A DNA stretch of 38,097 nt from a virus, in IMG/VR virus record IMGVR_UViG_3300017528_000042, positions 1-38,097 of that record; one strand, written 5' to 3'. The position numbers and the translations under genes were made by a program. Shown here piece by piece: positions 15,939-24,083 of this stretch. A model generated the notes under the pieces. That model saw only the letters and a program-made list of their open reading frames with translations. It was not told where the DNA came from and searched no databases. Position 1 is the first letter of the stretch, and each line of letters starts with the position of its first letter.

Positions 15939-17419
15939 AGCTTCACCTCGATATTGAGCTTGTCGTACGCCTTGAAGCGCCGCGAACGAAACTGCTTGCG
16001 AAACACGTCAATATTGTGATCGAAGAAGTCGTAGATCACAACGTCACCCTTGCCCTCTGCCACTCTGGTTGCGCGGCCAAGCCACTGCTGAACCTTCGTA
16101 GGATTATTGACAGGGAACGGGAGATACATCCGATCGATGCATGGGATATCGAGTCCTTCCTTGGCAACCGTGGCCAGGAGGATCGCCTCCTCGTCCTGCT
16201 CGTACAGGCGCTTGATCTGTTCGCGCTCCTTGCCCTTCACACCGCCGGTCAGGAGGTAGATGGGCACCGAGGGCAGGGTGGCCTCCACGGCGCTCATAAG
16301 CTCCATGAGATGTTGAACCTCATCTGAGACGATCAGATGGTGATGGTGCTGGTACAGTTCCCCCGCCACCGTCTCAGCGACAAGACTGTTTCGAGCAGGA
16401 TTGTGAACCAGCTTGTTCTTCATCTTGCCGTAGTTGTTCTGGTGGAAGTGCGGGCGCTTGCCGTTGAGACGACAGCCTGGAATCAGGCATTCATCGTCAT
16501 CGTCGGACTCATGGTCGGGCCAGTAGAAGTAGACGAAATCAGTCTTGACAACCTTCACAGTTGGCCGCATGAGCACGCCGGATTCGCGCAGCACAGTCTC
16601 ATCATCGCGATGGAAGACTTCTCCGAGCACGTTCAACACGAACTCGAACTTGTCGTTCTTCCTGTCAGGAGTGGCCGAGACACCGAAACGGTACTTGGCT
16701 GTGAACCTACCGACAAGCTCCTGAATCGTCGCCGCTGCTACGTGGTGGCACTCGTCAACAATGACGCAATCCCACTCGTTGAAGAAGTCATCCCTCTCGG
16801 GGCCGAGCTTGCGAATCGTCTGGACGGTGCCAACAGTGATACGGGCACCCTCTTTCCACTCCTTGTCTCCGATCTGGCCGATTGACATCGGATCTACGTG
16901 AAGCCACCGAGCAACTTCTGCGCGCCACTGATGGAGGAGGCCGATCTGGTCAGTCAGGACGAGCGTCCGCTGTGGATTCATGCTCATCAGGAAAGCAATA
17001 CAAGTGACAGTCTTGCCGGATCCTGTGGGAGCTTCGTAGACGCCCTGCTGATGGCGGATGATCTTCTGCACCGCCAACGTCTGATGCGGGCGGAAAGGAT
17101 GAACACCGTTACCATTGAACGGCGCTCCACGCCTCCAGCGGCGATGATCGTTCCAGTGGACCTTCAGTCCGTGCTCGCGCAGCAGCGTCTTGAGTTGGTA
17201 CGCATAGCCGCGCGGCATAACAACAGTGTCGCCATCGAGATCGCCAAGCTGGAACTCGTCCGGCAGCTTCTCCCACTCCCATCGCCGTGTACGCCGAGCA
17301 ATATCCTTGGCAGTATTGTGGATGGTTAGCTCGTCGAAAATGCGCTCGGCGAGATCATGACCAATAATGTTGCCATCAACGCGCAGGCAGGAGTCAACGC
17401 GGACAGGGACGAGTCGCAT
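15935..17419 (-). CDS. SF2 DEAH-type helicase (UvsW/XPB-like)
   Basis: The 494-residue protein carries the superfamily 2 motifs: I APTGSGKT near residue 133, II VDECHH near 222, III SATP near 249, and VI QWLGRATR near 447. It begins with an N-terminal domain of about 110 residues ahead of HPFRPHQTLAV. The layout resembles T4 UvsW and XPB-type helicases, which remodel branched DNA in recombination and repair. There is an insert with a CxxxxxC pair and His-rich stretches (HFHQ, HHHH) between the two helicase lobes. ATG 17419 has no ribosome binding site but lies at the predicted +1 of the promoter at 17426-17453. It is the first gene of the coupled chain that continues to RNase HI. Confidence 0.9.
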   Translation of the reverse strand: MRLVPVRVDSCLRVDGNIIGHDLAERIFDELTIHNTAKDIARRTRRWEWEKLPDEFQLGDLDGDTVVMPRGYAYQLKTLLREHGLKVHWNDHRRWRRGAPFNGNGVHPFRPHQTLAVQKIIRHQQGVYEAPTGSGKTVTCIAFLMSMNPQRTLVLTDQIGLLHQWRAEVARWLHVDPMSIGQIGDKEWKEGARITVGTVQTIRKLGPERDDFFNEWDCVIVDECHHVAAATIQELVGRFTAKYRFGVSATPDRKNDKFEFVLNVLGEVFHRDDETVLRESGVLMRPTVKVVKTDFVYFYWPDHESDDDDECLIPGCRLNGKRPHFHQNNYGKMKNKLVHNPARNSLVAETVAGELYQHHHHLIVSDEVQHLMELMSAVEATLPSVPIYLLTGGVKGKEREQIKRLYEQDEEAILLATVAKEGLDIPCIDRMYLPFPVNNPTKVQQWLGRATRVAEGKGDVVIYDFFDHNIDVFRKQFRSRRFKAYDKLNIEVKL

Positions 17420-17425
17420 CCGCCG

Positions 17426-17453
17426 ATCATAGCAGACGGTATGATCCCATCAA
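17426..17453 (-). promoter_or_regulatory. Promoter candidate for the SF2 helicase gene, leaderless
   Basis: The minus strand shows -35 TTGATG (17453-17448), a 16-base spacer, and an extended -10 TGCTATGAT (17434-17426). The expected start of transcription coincides with the A of the ATG at 17419, so the transcript would be leaderless, in keeping with the absence of a Shine-Dalgarno sequence. This is the best promoter in the window. Confidence 0.55.
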
Positions 17454-17460
17454 CGGGAGT

Positions 17461-17475
17461 GGTTACGCGGTTACG
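17461..17475 (+). repeat. Dispersed GGTTACGCGGTTACG motif (intergenic copy)
   Basis: Exact 15-base copy in the gap between the 75-residue gene and the helicase gene, just upstream of the helicase promoter. It is the only exact copy outside genes and may be an operator. Confidence 0.6.
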
Positions 17476-17476
17476 G

Positions 17477-17704
17477 TCAGTGCAGCAGCCATCCGCCGTC
17501 CGGAGCGGGGTCTATCCACTCCGCCTGTATGAGTGACGAGATCTCGCCGTGTGCTTCGTGGTCTTCGCCGGACCGCATCAGACTGCAACTAAGCTCAAGC
17601 GCCTGCGCCAGTGTCAAGTGCAAATCTTCGTCTGCTCTAGCGACCATCATTCCAAACAGCCTACGCGCCTCTGGGGATGGCGCGAGTATGGTTGAAGCCC
17701 CCAT
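17477..17704 (-). CDS. Small hypothetical protein (75 aa)
   Basis: ATG 17704 has GAGGA 5 bases upstream. The sequence looks helical (PEARRLFGMMVARADEDL, LAQALELSCSLM) with a short acidic end and a C-terminal WLLH. No domain recognised. It is the first gene after the structured gap 17705-17837, upstream of the helicase promoter. Confidence 0.6.
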   Translation of the reverse strand: MGASTILAPSPEARRLFGMMVARADEDLHLTLAQALELSCSLMRSGEDHEAHGEISSLIQAEWIDPAPDGGWLLH

Positions 17705-17747
17705 GATTTCCTCGTTTTGTTGTCATTGGTGTTGTCATAAGTTTGTC

Positions 17748-17815
17748 GTGCGCCCGGAGCGCTCGCATGAGTGGGGCGGCGAATCCCAACTCAGAGCAGC
17801 TACGGACGGGCGCAC
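17748..17815 (-). other. Large hairpin / structured RNA element
   Basis: A perfect 9-bp outer stem GTGCGCCCG/CGGGCGCAC encloses 50 bases. These include a second imperfect 8-bp stem (GAGTTGGG/CCCCACTC, one mismatch) with a 9-base loop. The whole is 68 bases. It lies between the virion-side collagen-like gene and the replication-side genes, probably as a transcription terminator or structured leader. No T tract follows it. It does not fit tRNA: there is no T-arm before the 3' strand. Confidence 0.5.
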
Positions 17816-17816
17816 G

Positions 17817-17834
17817 CCTTGGTGTTACCCAAGG
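17817..17834 (-). terminator. Short hairpin after the collagen-like gene
   Basis: A perfect 6-bp stem CCTTGG/CCAAGG with a 6-base loop starts 3 bases past the stop codon of the membrane-anchored collagen-like gene. Together with the larger hairpin beside it, it probably ends virion-block transcription. Confidence 0.45.
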
Positions 17835-17837
17835 TCT

Positions 17838-18716
17838 TTACGTAACACAGATGGCAAATACGAGCACCTGCCATACCGTTCCTGCCGGTAGCTGTGTTCC
17901 GTCGAGTGTTACCTGCCAGCCGGTGAAGCCGATCGGGCCTGAATGCGTCAGGACGATTCTGGGGTCCTGTGGGACGGTGATGAAGCCGCCGCCGGTGATC
18001 TTCCCGGCCGAGCAAGTTGCGATCGGCTGCTTGATTGTTGTCGCATCGTTCGCGCTACCGACGACGAACGTTGCTGTGTTCGGCGGAGTAGCAGCAGCAC
18101 CAGGGGGTCCAGTCGCTCCGGTAGCCCCCGTTGCACCAGTTGCGCCCTTGGCACCCGTAGCTCCCTTCGCGCCGGTATCGCCCTTCTCACCGGTAGCACC
18201 CTTGTCACCAGTAGCACCCTTCTGACCAGCAGGTCCAGCCGGACCAGCGGGGCCGGGAGTTCCCTCGCCTCCGGTGCCAGGGATTCCAGCAAGACCTTGC
18301 TGTCCCTGAGCACCCTGCGGGCCTTGGGGGCCGGTTTCACCCTTCGGGCCTTGAGCGCCCTGCTCACCAGGCGCACCGCCACCACCAGGCAGGCCAGGAG
18401 TACCATCAACACCGTTGCTGCCAGGCACGCCGGGAATGCCCTGTTCACCCTTCATATAGGCGACGGTCTGATCGCTCTGCTTCTTCGCTGAATCAGCAGT
18501 CTTGTTGGCTACCTTGGCAATGTCGTCAGTCTGTTCGAGGTTCGTGCTTGCGTTCTCGATCGCCAGCCAAAGCGCAATACCCGTCAACATTGCCAACAGA
18601 CCGATCGCCAGCCACGTCGCCAGCAAACGGGTACGAGAGTAGTGCAGGGTCGCCTTGCCCTGCTTTCCGATTTCTTCAAGAATCCTGTCAGAAGGATCTT
18701 GGGTTGGTTCAGTCAT
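17838..18716 (-). CDS. Membrane-anchored collagen-like protein
   Basis: The 292-residue protein has a cytoplasmic N-terminus of about 30 residues, one membrane helix (residues about 31-53), a coiled-coil-like linker ([15 protein letters not shown]), then about 120 residues of Gly-X-Y triplets. The C-terminal 80 residues form a separate domain starting near NTATFVVGS and ending VLVFAICVT, with Cys residues and Gly-rich GGGF. A domain of this kind is common at the end of bacterial secreted collagen-like proteins. The topology predicts a collagen stalk outside the cell. The start overlaps the small membrane gene by 8 bases. It might be a virion fibre or a host surface protein; the membrane helix argues for the latter. 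Confidence 0.82.
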   Translation of the reverse strand: MTEPTQDPSDRILEEIGKQGKATLHYSRTRLLATWLAIGLLAMLTGIALWLAIENASTNLEQTDDIAKVANKTADSAKKQSDQTVAYMKGEQGIPGVPGSNGVDGTPGLPGGGGAPGEQGAQGPKGETGPQGPQGAQGQQGLAGIPGTGGEGTPGPAGPAGPAGQKGATGDKGATGEKGDTGAKGATGAKGATGATGATGATGPPGAAATPPNTATFVVGSANDATTIKQPIATCSAGKITGGGFITVPQDPRIVLTHSGPIGFTGWQVTLDGTQLPAGTVWQVLVFAICVT

Positions 18717-18972
18717 GGAAGCCTAGTTCCCCACGCAACTTCTTCACCTGCTCGGTGCATTCGTCGCGCTCATTGCGCAGTCGATCAGCCGTAATCCGAA
18801 GTTCCTCATTGAGCGACTTGAAGTCTTGGAGAATCGTATCCTGCTGAGAGACGATCGCCGTCGTGTCATCGCGCCTGAATCGAAGCGCTGTAAACACTAC
18901 TCCGCCAAGACCCATCAAGCCGATGATAATCGCCAGTATTCCGCCTGCTTCCGTAGCCGCTAGGACGAACAT
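18709..18972 (-). CDS. Small membrane protein with coiled coil
   Basis: One membrane helix ([19 protein letters not shown], near residues 9-28) is followed by a short basic segment and a coiled coil with heptad-like Leu spacing. This looks like a spanin- or holin-type accessory, but no lysin gene is next to it, so the role is only suggested. ATG 18972 is preferred to TTG 18981 because the GGAGG sequence lies at a better distance from it. The gene overlaps the collagen-like gene. Confidence 0.65.
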   Translation of the reverse strand: MFVLAATEAGGILAIIIGLMGLGGVVFTALRFRRDDTTAIVSQQDTILQDFKSLNEELRITADRLRNERDECTEQVKKLRGELGFHD

Positions 18973-18988
18973 CCATTCCAAGCCTCCC

Positions 18989-20482
18989 TCATCGAGTGGT
19001 CGCCTGCCCCCACAAGCCTACATACCCAGCGGCACGATATGACGTGAGCGTCCCTTGCTGGAGAAACGATCGCAGCGTTGCAGTGTACGTTGTCCCAGCT
19101 ACTAGCCGGTACTTCTGCTGAGGCTTCCCTGTGTAGTAAGTGATGACACCATTGTAGATGCCAGCCATGATCTCGATGTAAGTTGTCTTGCCGTCAGCGT
19201 CGGCGGGGCTGATATCAATCGATGGCTGCACATAAGTATAGGCGGCATCGCCCTTGGTCATATAGATGCGCCCCGAGAGGTTCCAATAGCAATCGACAGG
19301 CGGCGTGTAGACAAGCTGCGCCAGTCGGCCGTCGCTATGGATCTGAATGTTGCTAAAACCTCCTGCTGTAAGGGTCTGATAGGTCGCCTCAAGACCCTCG
19401 ATCGACTGGTCGGCAAGAATGGTCCCGCGCGGAAATCCGAACGAAATGCCGTCTGTATTGACAGTGGCAAAAGCAGTGAGGTAGAAGACACGCTTGCCGA
19501 AGAGCGTGCCCTCACGGACATAGATCTGCGTACCGGATTTCAGGCTGGCACCAACAGCAGCCTCACCCGTTCGCGTCATCGCCGTTGCCGCGCCATTCCA
19601 GATGTAGGTGCCGTTCTGGATCGAACTCGTCTGGAGCCAAACGAGAACGTAATCACCGAGGGCCATCGTGACACCATCGATCGTAGCCCCTGGCGCGCTC
19701 AGATTGATGTTGCCAGTCGTCGCTACTCTTGCAGGAGCTAGCGTATAGCTCTGTAGCCCCGGCAGTACCGGTGGCACTTCATCAGTGTCAATCCAGATCG
19801 CGCCAGTATTGACACTAGCTGGCATAGACGGCTGCTGGTAGGCTTCTATCGTGCCACCCGGACCCACTGGTCCCGGCACCGTACTCGGATCGCCCTTGTC
19901 GCCCTTCGGGCCAGTAGAACCAGTAGGACCAACAGGTCCCGACAATACCGTTGTGACTGTCTCGGTATCGAAGATCAGACCATCGAAGGTGATCCAAGTG
20001 TTTGCCGTCATCGCAGGCGAAACAGTAATGGCACCAGTGGGAGTGATATCAATGCGCGATGCTGTCGTGCCGTTGACACTGGTATCGAAGAGGATCGTCT
20101 TCGTAGGCCGGTAGCCAACCGGCAGTGTGAAGATTGTTGCACCAGCAGCCGTAGCCGCAGTCGCCATCGCAAAGCCACGGAACAAGACACGGCCGAACGG
20201 ATCCTTCTGGAAGCTCAGAGGAACGAACGAGCCGGTGGAGGGTTCGTAACTGGTAGCGGCATTGCCATTCCAGCCGTACGACTTCCACGGCGAAACGAGC
20301 GCAGGCTCGGTTCCTGTACCCGGCATGTGCCAGGTATCGATAGGAATGGCTACCGGCCCGCTGGAAGCGACTGCATTTTCAAGCCGCCGCAGACGCTCAG
20401 GAACACGGTCATCAGTAGTGATGTATTCCATCCGGTCAGCACGGATGGATTGCCCATGCGTAGTAACGTCAGGAGTGCTCAT
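18989..20482 (-). CDS. Tail fibre or minor tail protein with a collagen-like linker
   Basis: The 497-residue protein begins with a polar N-terminus and an aromatic-rich domain. A short Gly-X-Y segment ([18 protein letters not shown]) lies near residue 190. The C-terminal half is rich in beta strands and aromatic residues. A collagen-like linker between globular parts is common in phage fibres. ATG 20482 overlaps the previous stop as ATGA. It likely belongs to the host-binding apparatus. Confidence 0.72.
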   Translation of the reverse strand: MSTPDVTTHGQSIRADRMEYITTDDRVPERLRRLENAVASSGPVAIPIDTWHMPGTGTEPALVSPWKSYGWNGNAATSYEPSTGSFVPLSFQKDPFGRVLFRGFAMATAATAAGATIFTLPVGYRPTKTILFDTSVNGTTASRIDITPTGAITVSPAMTANTWITFDGLIFDTETVTTVLSGPVGPTGSTGPKGDKGDPSTVPGPVGPGGTIEAYQQPSMPASVNTGAIWIDTDEVPPVLPGLQSYTLAPARVATTGNINLSAPGATIDGVTMALGDYVLVWLQTSSIQNGTYIWNGAATAMTRTGEAAVGASLKSGTQIYVREGTLFGKRVFYLTAFATVNTDGISFGFPRGTILADQSIEGLEATYQTLTAGGFSNIQIHSDGRLAQLVYTPPVDCYWNLSGRIYMTKGDAAYTYVQPSIDISPADADGKTTYIEIMAGIYNGVITYYTGKPQQKYRLVAGTTYTATLRSFLQQGTLTSYRAAGYVGLWGQATTR

Positions 20483-21636
20483 GGCGCTACCTGCAATGCA
20501 CTGAGGGTGGCGACACCAGTATCAGAGATGGTGAGGCTCATGCCGAAGACCCTAATCGCTTGCCCACGAATGTCAATTCGCGGCGGATGCTCGGCTGTGA
20601 GCCGCACCTGATCGCCTACACGGTAAGTGACAAACGGCTCAGGGACACCGCCGTACTCGCTCGGGTTATACGAGAAGGGCGTGACACTATAGGTGATCTT
20701 GCCAGGAGCGCGGACGATGATCTCGGCACCAGCATAGGCCAGTAGAACATTGCTGTCCTTGATATCTGCGAGCGCCGCCGTCTCTTCGATCAGACCAATA
20801 TCGGCCTGCTGTGCCTGGTTGTGCGCGAACTGAGCAACAGTTCCCGGCGCTCCAGTAGCGACCATATAGTTGACCTGCGAATCGGCCTCGATATTGCGCC
20901 CGAACCCAGAGACGTTCTGCGGCCCCCACTCGAAGCCAAACACGACATCATCCTTGACGCGACGATACTTGCGGTGCCATGTGACAACGCGCGTAAGTGG
21001 ATCAACAACAATGTCACCACCGCTCTCGATGTTCATCATCTCTTCGATGGCCGACAAGATGTAGGTGTACTTCGTGTACGTCTTCGAGCGCAGGGCCGGG
21101 ACTGGCACGTAAGCCGTCGCACCGCCAGGACCCTCGTTCGGCATCGTCCCACCCCACGACAGCCACGTCGGCGTGTTCGGAGTAGACCCCGCCACAACCG
21201 GTACCGCGTAACCATCAGGAGCCGTTGTCAGATTTGCTTCCGCCAGCAGATCTTGGACAATTACAGCATCGTCAACACTGAGATACTGCTTGTCGCGCCG
21301 AATGAAACGCTTGGCTAGCCGCTGCAACCAGCCAACACAAGAGACAGTCATCTTGTTGTTGGTCACGTCTTCATCGATCGGCAGGACGTAACCCGACCAC
21401 AAGCAATCCCAAACACTCCTGCCAGCAAGAATCGAGGCCAGATTGTTGAAGCGCATCACCTTGATGCCGGTCTTGTACGGCTGGATCAGCGCCGCGTAGT
21501 CGGCATTCATCGGATACGTGAAACCCGCCGACCCAGGCTTGTTGTGGATTATGTCAACCTTCTTGTCGTGCGACTGCGAAAGCTCGCCGATGTGAGACAT
21601 ATCCTTGCTATTGACAAGAATGAATTTATACAGCAT
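20479..21636 (-). CDS. Tail hub/baseplate-like protein
   Basis: The 385-residue protein begins with an extended beta region (LYKFILVNSKDMSHIGEL) and contains TYPMNADYAALIQPYKTGIK, WDCLWSGYV and a Gly/Pro-rich insert. The layout fits the minor tail protein or baseplate hub (Gp37-like) of actinophage-type siphoviruses and matches its place after a Dit-like gene. It should form the hub that carries fibre proteins. The assignment rests on weak sequence resemblance and gene order. The start ATG 21636 is two bases after the previous stop. Confidence 0.6.
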   Translation of the reverse strand: MLYKFILVNSKDMSHIGELSQSHDKKVDIIHNKPGSAGFTYPMNADYAALIQPYKTGIKVMRFNNLASILAGRSVWDCLWSGYVLPIDEDVTNNKMTVSCVGWLQRLAKRFIRRDKQYLSVDDAVIVQDLLAEANLTTAPDGYAVPVVAGSTPNTPTWLSWGGTMPNEGPGGATAYVPVPALRSKTYTKYTYILSAIEEMMNIESGGDIVVDPLTRVVTWHRKYRRVKDDVVFGFEWGPQNVSGFGRNIEADSQVNYMVATGAPGTVAQFAHNQAQQADIGLIEETAALADIKDSNVLLAYAGAEIIVRAPGKITYSVTPFSYNPSEYGGVPEPFVTYRVGDQVRLTAEHPPRIDIRGQAIRVFGMSLTISDTGVATLSALQVAP

Positions 21637-21638
21637 TG

Positions 21639-22550
21639 CTACATGATGGTGTGGTGGTGGTACATGATGAACTGCGACGTACCACTCGTCATACCTGAAG
21701 CAATGAAGTGAATATTGTTCTTCCCAGGTTCAAGCTCCAGCCAGTCTGAGTTCACATCGAGGTACTGAAAGCGATTCGCCTTATCGCTTTCGCGGTACAT
21801 CCGCCTGTCTCCAATCATGATGTTCCAGCGCTCACCTGTTGGAATCGGTGCCGTGAGCGCGATTCTGTCGCCGTTCGTCTCGTTGATTATCTGCACTGAT
21901 GACATCGGCCCGTAGAGTTGGATCTCGGGCTGTGCCTGGAAGTTGCCTTCGTTGAGCGGAGTGAACACAATGGCGTCAAAAGTCGCCGCTGTGAACATTC
22001 TGTTGCTGTATTCCTTGGCCACGCTGAGGAAACGCGGGTTGCCAGCCCGCAGCATGACTTGAAACGGTCGCTCGAAGTGATTGGGGGTTCGCTGCTCGTC
22101 CGCCATCTGAATCGACTGTGACTTCTTCGCGTAAATCATCATGTCAAGTTCAGGATTGTTGGCACGGAAGATCAGCGGCAACTCATTGTCAAGCTGCGCA
22201 AATGCCTGCCTGAGTCCCTGCTGCATGTCACGCAGCTTGAAGATCGTCTTCGAGTAGATCTTGCCTGTGAGCACGATCGAGCGGCCACCGTAGTAGCTCG
22301 GGAAGGCTGTCTCGCCGTGGTAACCAGGGTTCGCTTCGCGGTTGTCGCGCACATCCGCATCATCCAGCCCGCCAATACTCGTGACAAGATACGTGTCCAC
22401 CCAATCACGAATGTTCAGGTAAAGACCGTTGTACTCGATCACGGACTCGATACCGCGCGGACCCGAATTGCCAGTACCAGGCAGACCTTCGTTCGGATCG
22501 CCGGTGCCTAGGCTGATCGGCGGAGTGATGAATGAAGCAATGTTGCGCAT
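21639..22550 (-). CDS. Distal tail (Dit-like) or minor tail protein
   Basis: The 303-residue protein lies between the fibre genes and the hub-like gene. Its sequence has YNGLYLNIRDWVDTYLV near the start, GRSIVLTGKIYSKTIFKLRDM typical of the tail-ring fold, FERPFQVMLRAGNPRF, and a C-terminal stretch (WLELEPGKNNIHFIASG) like the galectin-like domain of Dit proteins. It should form the ring at the tail tip. The start ATG 22550 lies two bases after the previous stop; the ribosome binding site is weak. Confidence 0.72.
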   Translation of the reverse strand: MRNIASFITPPISLGTGDPNEGLPGTGNSGPRGIESVIEYNGLYLNIRDWVDTYLVTSIGGLDDADVRDNREANPGYHGETAFPSYYGGRSIVLTGKIYSKTIFKLRDMQQGLRQAFAQLDNELPLIFRANNPELDMMIYAKKSQSIQMADEQRTPNHFERPFQVMLRAGNPRFLSVAKEYSNRMFTAATFDAIVFTPLNEGNFQAQPEIQLYGPMSSVQIINETNGDRIALTAPIPTGERWNIMIGDRRMYRESDKANRFQYLDVNSDWLELEPGKNNIHFIASGMTSGTSQFIMYHHHTIM

Positions 22551-22552
22551 GA

Positions 22553-22945
22553 CTACTTGGGATCAGGATCGCTCAGATGTGAAGAGAGCAGGATGGACGG
22601 AATCACGCCTTGCTGCTCAGGACGCGGATCAGTCGGCGACACTGGCAACTCAGGCTGATCAGGCAGTTCTCCATCCTGCAACGGCTCACCATCACGCAGA
22701 GCCGCAATGGCTTCCTTCGCCGTCTTATTGCTTTCCTCCACGACGGCGTAGTGATCGGAGGCGTATTGATCCATCGCAACACCGAACTGCAAGGCAAAAT
22801 CGCGAGCGCCTGCCTTCTTCTCGGCTTCAAGCCTATTGGCTTCTGCGGTAGCCTCTGCCGCAAGCTTGTTGAGACGATCGATCTCCCTTTGATTGGCATA
22901 TTCAGCCGACTTGGGATCGTCACTACTCTTCTCTTCAGCACTCAT
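22553..22945 (-). CDS. Small coiled-coil hypothetical protein
   Basis: ATG 22945 overlaps the collar gene stop as ATGA. The N-terminal half is a charged helix (EIDRLNKLAAEATAEANRLE) likely to form a coiled coil. The C-terminal part is Pro-rich. It lies among the tail-tip genes, so it may be a fibre chaperone or attachment protein; there is no direct evidence. Confidence 0.65.
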   Translation of the reverse strand: MSAEEKSSDDPKSAEYANQREIDRLNKLAAEATAEANRLEAEKKAGARDFALQFGVAMDQYASDHYAVVEESNKTAKEAIAALRDGEPLQDGELPDQPELPVSPTDPRPEQQGVIPSILLSSHLSDPDPK

Positions 22946-24072
22946 GCGCGCCTCACCTTCATGATTCGGAGCAAGCCAATGAACCTTGGGCGCATCTCAT
23001 TACCCGGATCGGCTGTCCACGTTGTCGAGTTTGTAGCAGTATTGAGGGATCTGTCGTTCGCTCCTGTCGTCAGAGGACGGTCAGCCGCACCCGTCGTACC
23101 ACCGAATCCGTAAGCCGTATTGTAGTCAGTATTGCCGCCACCGATACCTGAGATCGAGTTGGCAAACGCTGCCGACTCACCGCCGCCGTAAGCAGGACCG
23201 AAGACACGGTTGTGCTGCGTGACGTAGAGGTTGCCGCCTGTGTGATAGTGCTGCCCAGCGTAGAGGCTGCCAGGGCCATGAAGGTGATCTACACCGGCGT
23301 GAAGATGTGCAATACCTGGGACACCATGACCGTGTGAGAAATCCTTGGCCGCATTCGAGCCGCCCGTACCTCCGATGCCCGGAGCATCGCCAGGAGTATT
23401 GCCCTGACCAGCGCCAGCAGCATGCGCCTTGTAAACGTTGCCTCCGGAAGCACCTTCGGCGGCACTCGAAGGCACAGCACCAAGGATGAACATATTGCGC
23501 AGGTCAGGAACATTGATAGCCTGTGCCGTCATTCCGGCGAACTCATGCTGACCAGCGGGAACCTGCTGTCCGTCACAAATCACCCACCCGGCCGGAATCG
23601 GTACAGAGGCAGCCGGTCGCCACCACTCGATGACCTGACCGATCTGCGCCACCTGACGCATGACATCAGCACCAAGTGAACCCAGCGCCAGATTTCCATC
23701 GGTCGCCAAGATTGTTGTCGGGACTGATCCTGGCGCAGCGGCAAATGCATTCCAGCCGATCGCTCCCACACCCGAGCGCGGCGGGATACGAGCCGGTGTT
23801 ATAGTGTCCTGAACAGTGATGTCGTACTCAGCCGGTCCATCAGCCCAGAACTCAGCCGATCCTGAGACACCAGTGGCGAAGGGATTTGGCCCGCCCGTCG
23901 CTCCTGCCTCCGGAGTTGGCCCTTGCGTTGCTCCCGTAGGGCGTTGGTAGACCGTTGCGAGATCTGTTGTTCCTCGCTTGTAAACGGTAATAGTGACGCC
24001 CGAGAGAGCCTTCATCACTCCTGTCGTTGGATCAGGCTGGGAAAGGGTCATCTGAAAAACATCGCGTGCCAT
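22942..24072 (-). CDS. Tail collar-domain fibre protein with His-rich tip
   Basis: The 376-residue protein has a tail-collar-like region: IGQVIEWW near residue 142, PIPAGWVICDGQ, and VPDLRNMFILGA. A Gly/His-rich part follows (SHGHG, HLHAGVDHLHGPG, GQHYHTGG), resembling the HxH metal-binding tips of T4-type fibres. It ends with MRPRFIGLLRIMKVR, typical of collar proteins. The N-terminal domain (MTLSQPDPTTGVMKALSGVTITVYKRG, split here by name only in its first part) is a beta-rich attachment module. The start ATG 24072 has GAGGAGGTGAGTA upstream. It probably binds the host surface. Confidence 0.78.
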   Translation of the reverse strand: MARDVFQMTLSQPDPTTGVMKALSGVTITVYKRGTTDLATVYQRPTGATQGPTPEAGATGGPNPFATGVSGSAEFWADGPAEYDITVQDTITPARIPPRSGVGAIGWNAFAAAPGSVPTTILATDGNLALGSLGADVMRQVAQIGQVIEWWRPAASVPIPAGWVICDGQQVPAGQHEFAGMTAQAINVPDLRNMFILGAVPSSAAEGASGGNVYKAHAAGAGQGNTPGDAPGIGGTGGSNAAKDFSHGHGVPGIAHLHAGVDHLHGPGSLYAGQHYHTGGNLYVTQHNRVFGPAYGGGESAAFANSISGIGGGNTDYNTAYGFGGTTGAADRPLTTGANDRSLNTATNSTTWTADPGNEMRPRFIGLLRIMKVRRA

Positions 24073-24083
24073 TACTCACCTCC

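Noticed and set aside
17748-17815. tRNA gene suggested by a 68-base element with a GC-rich closing stem
   Set aside because: Neither strand shows a T-arm with TTCRA before the 3' stem strand, and no D-arm or anticodon arm can be placed.
18709-18972. Confident call as holin or spanin
   Set aside because: Only one membrane helix and a coiled coil are visible, and no endolysin gene is next to it.
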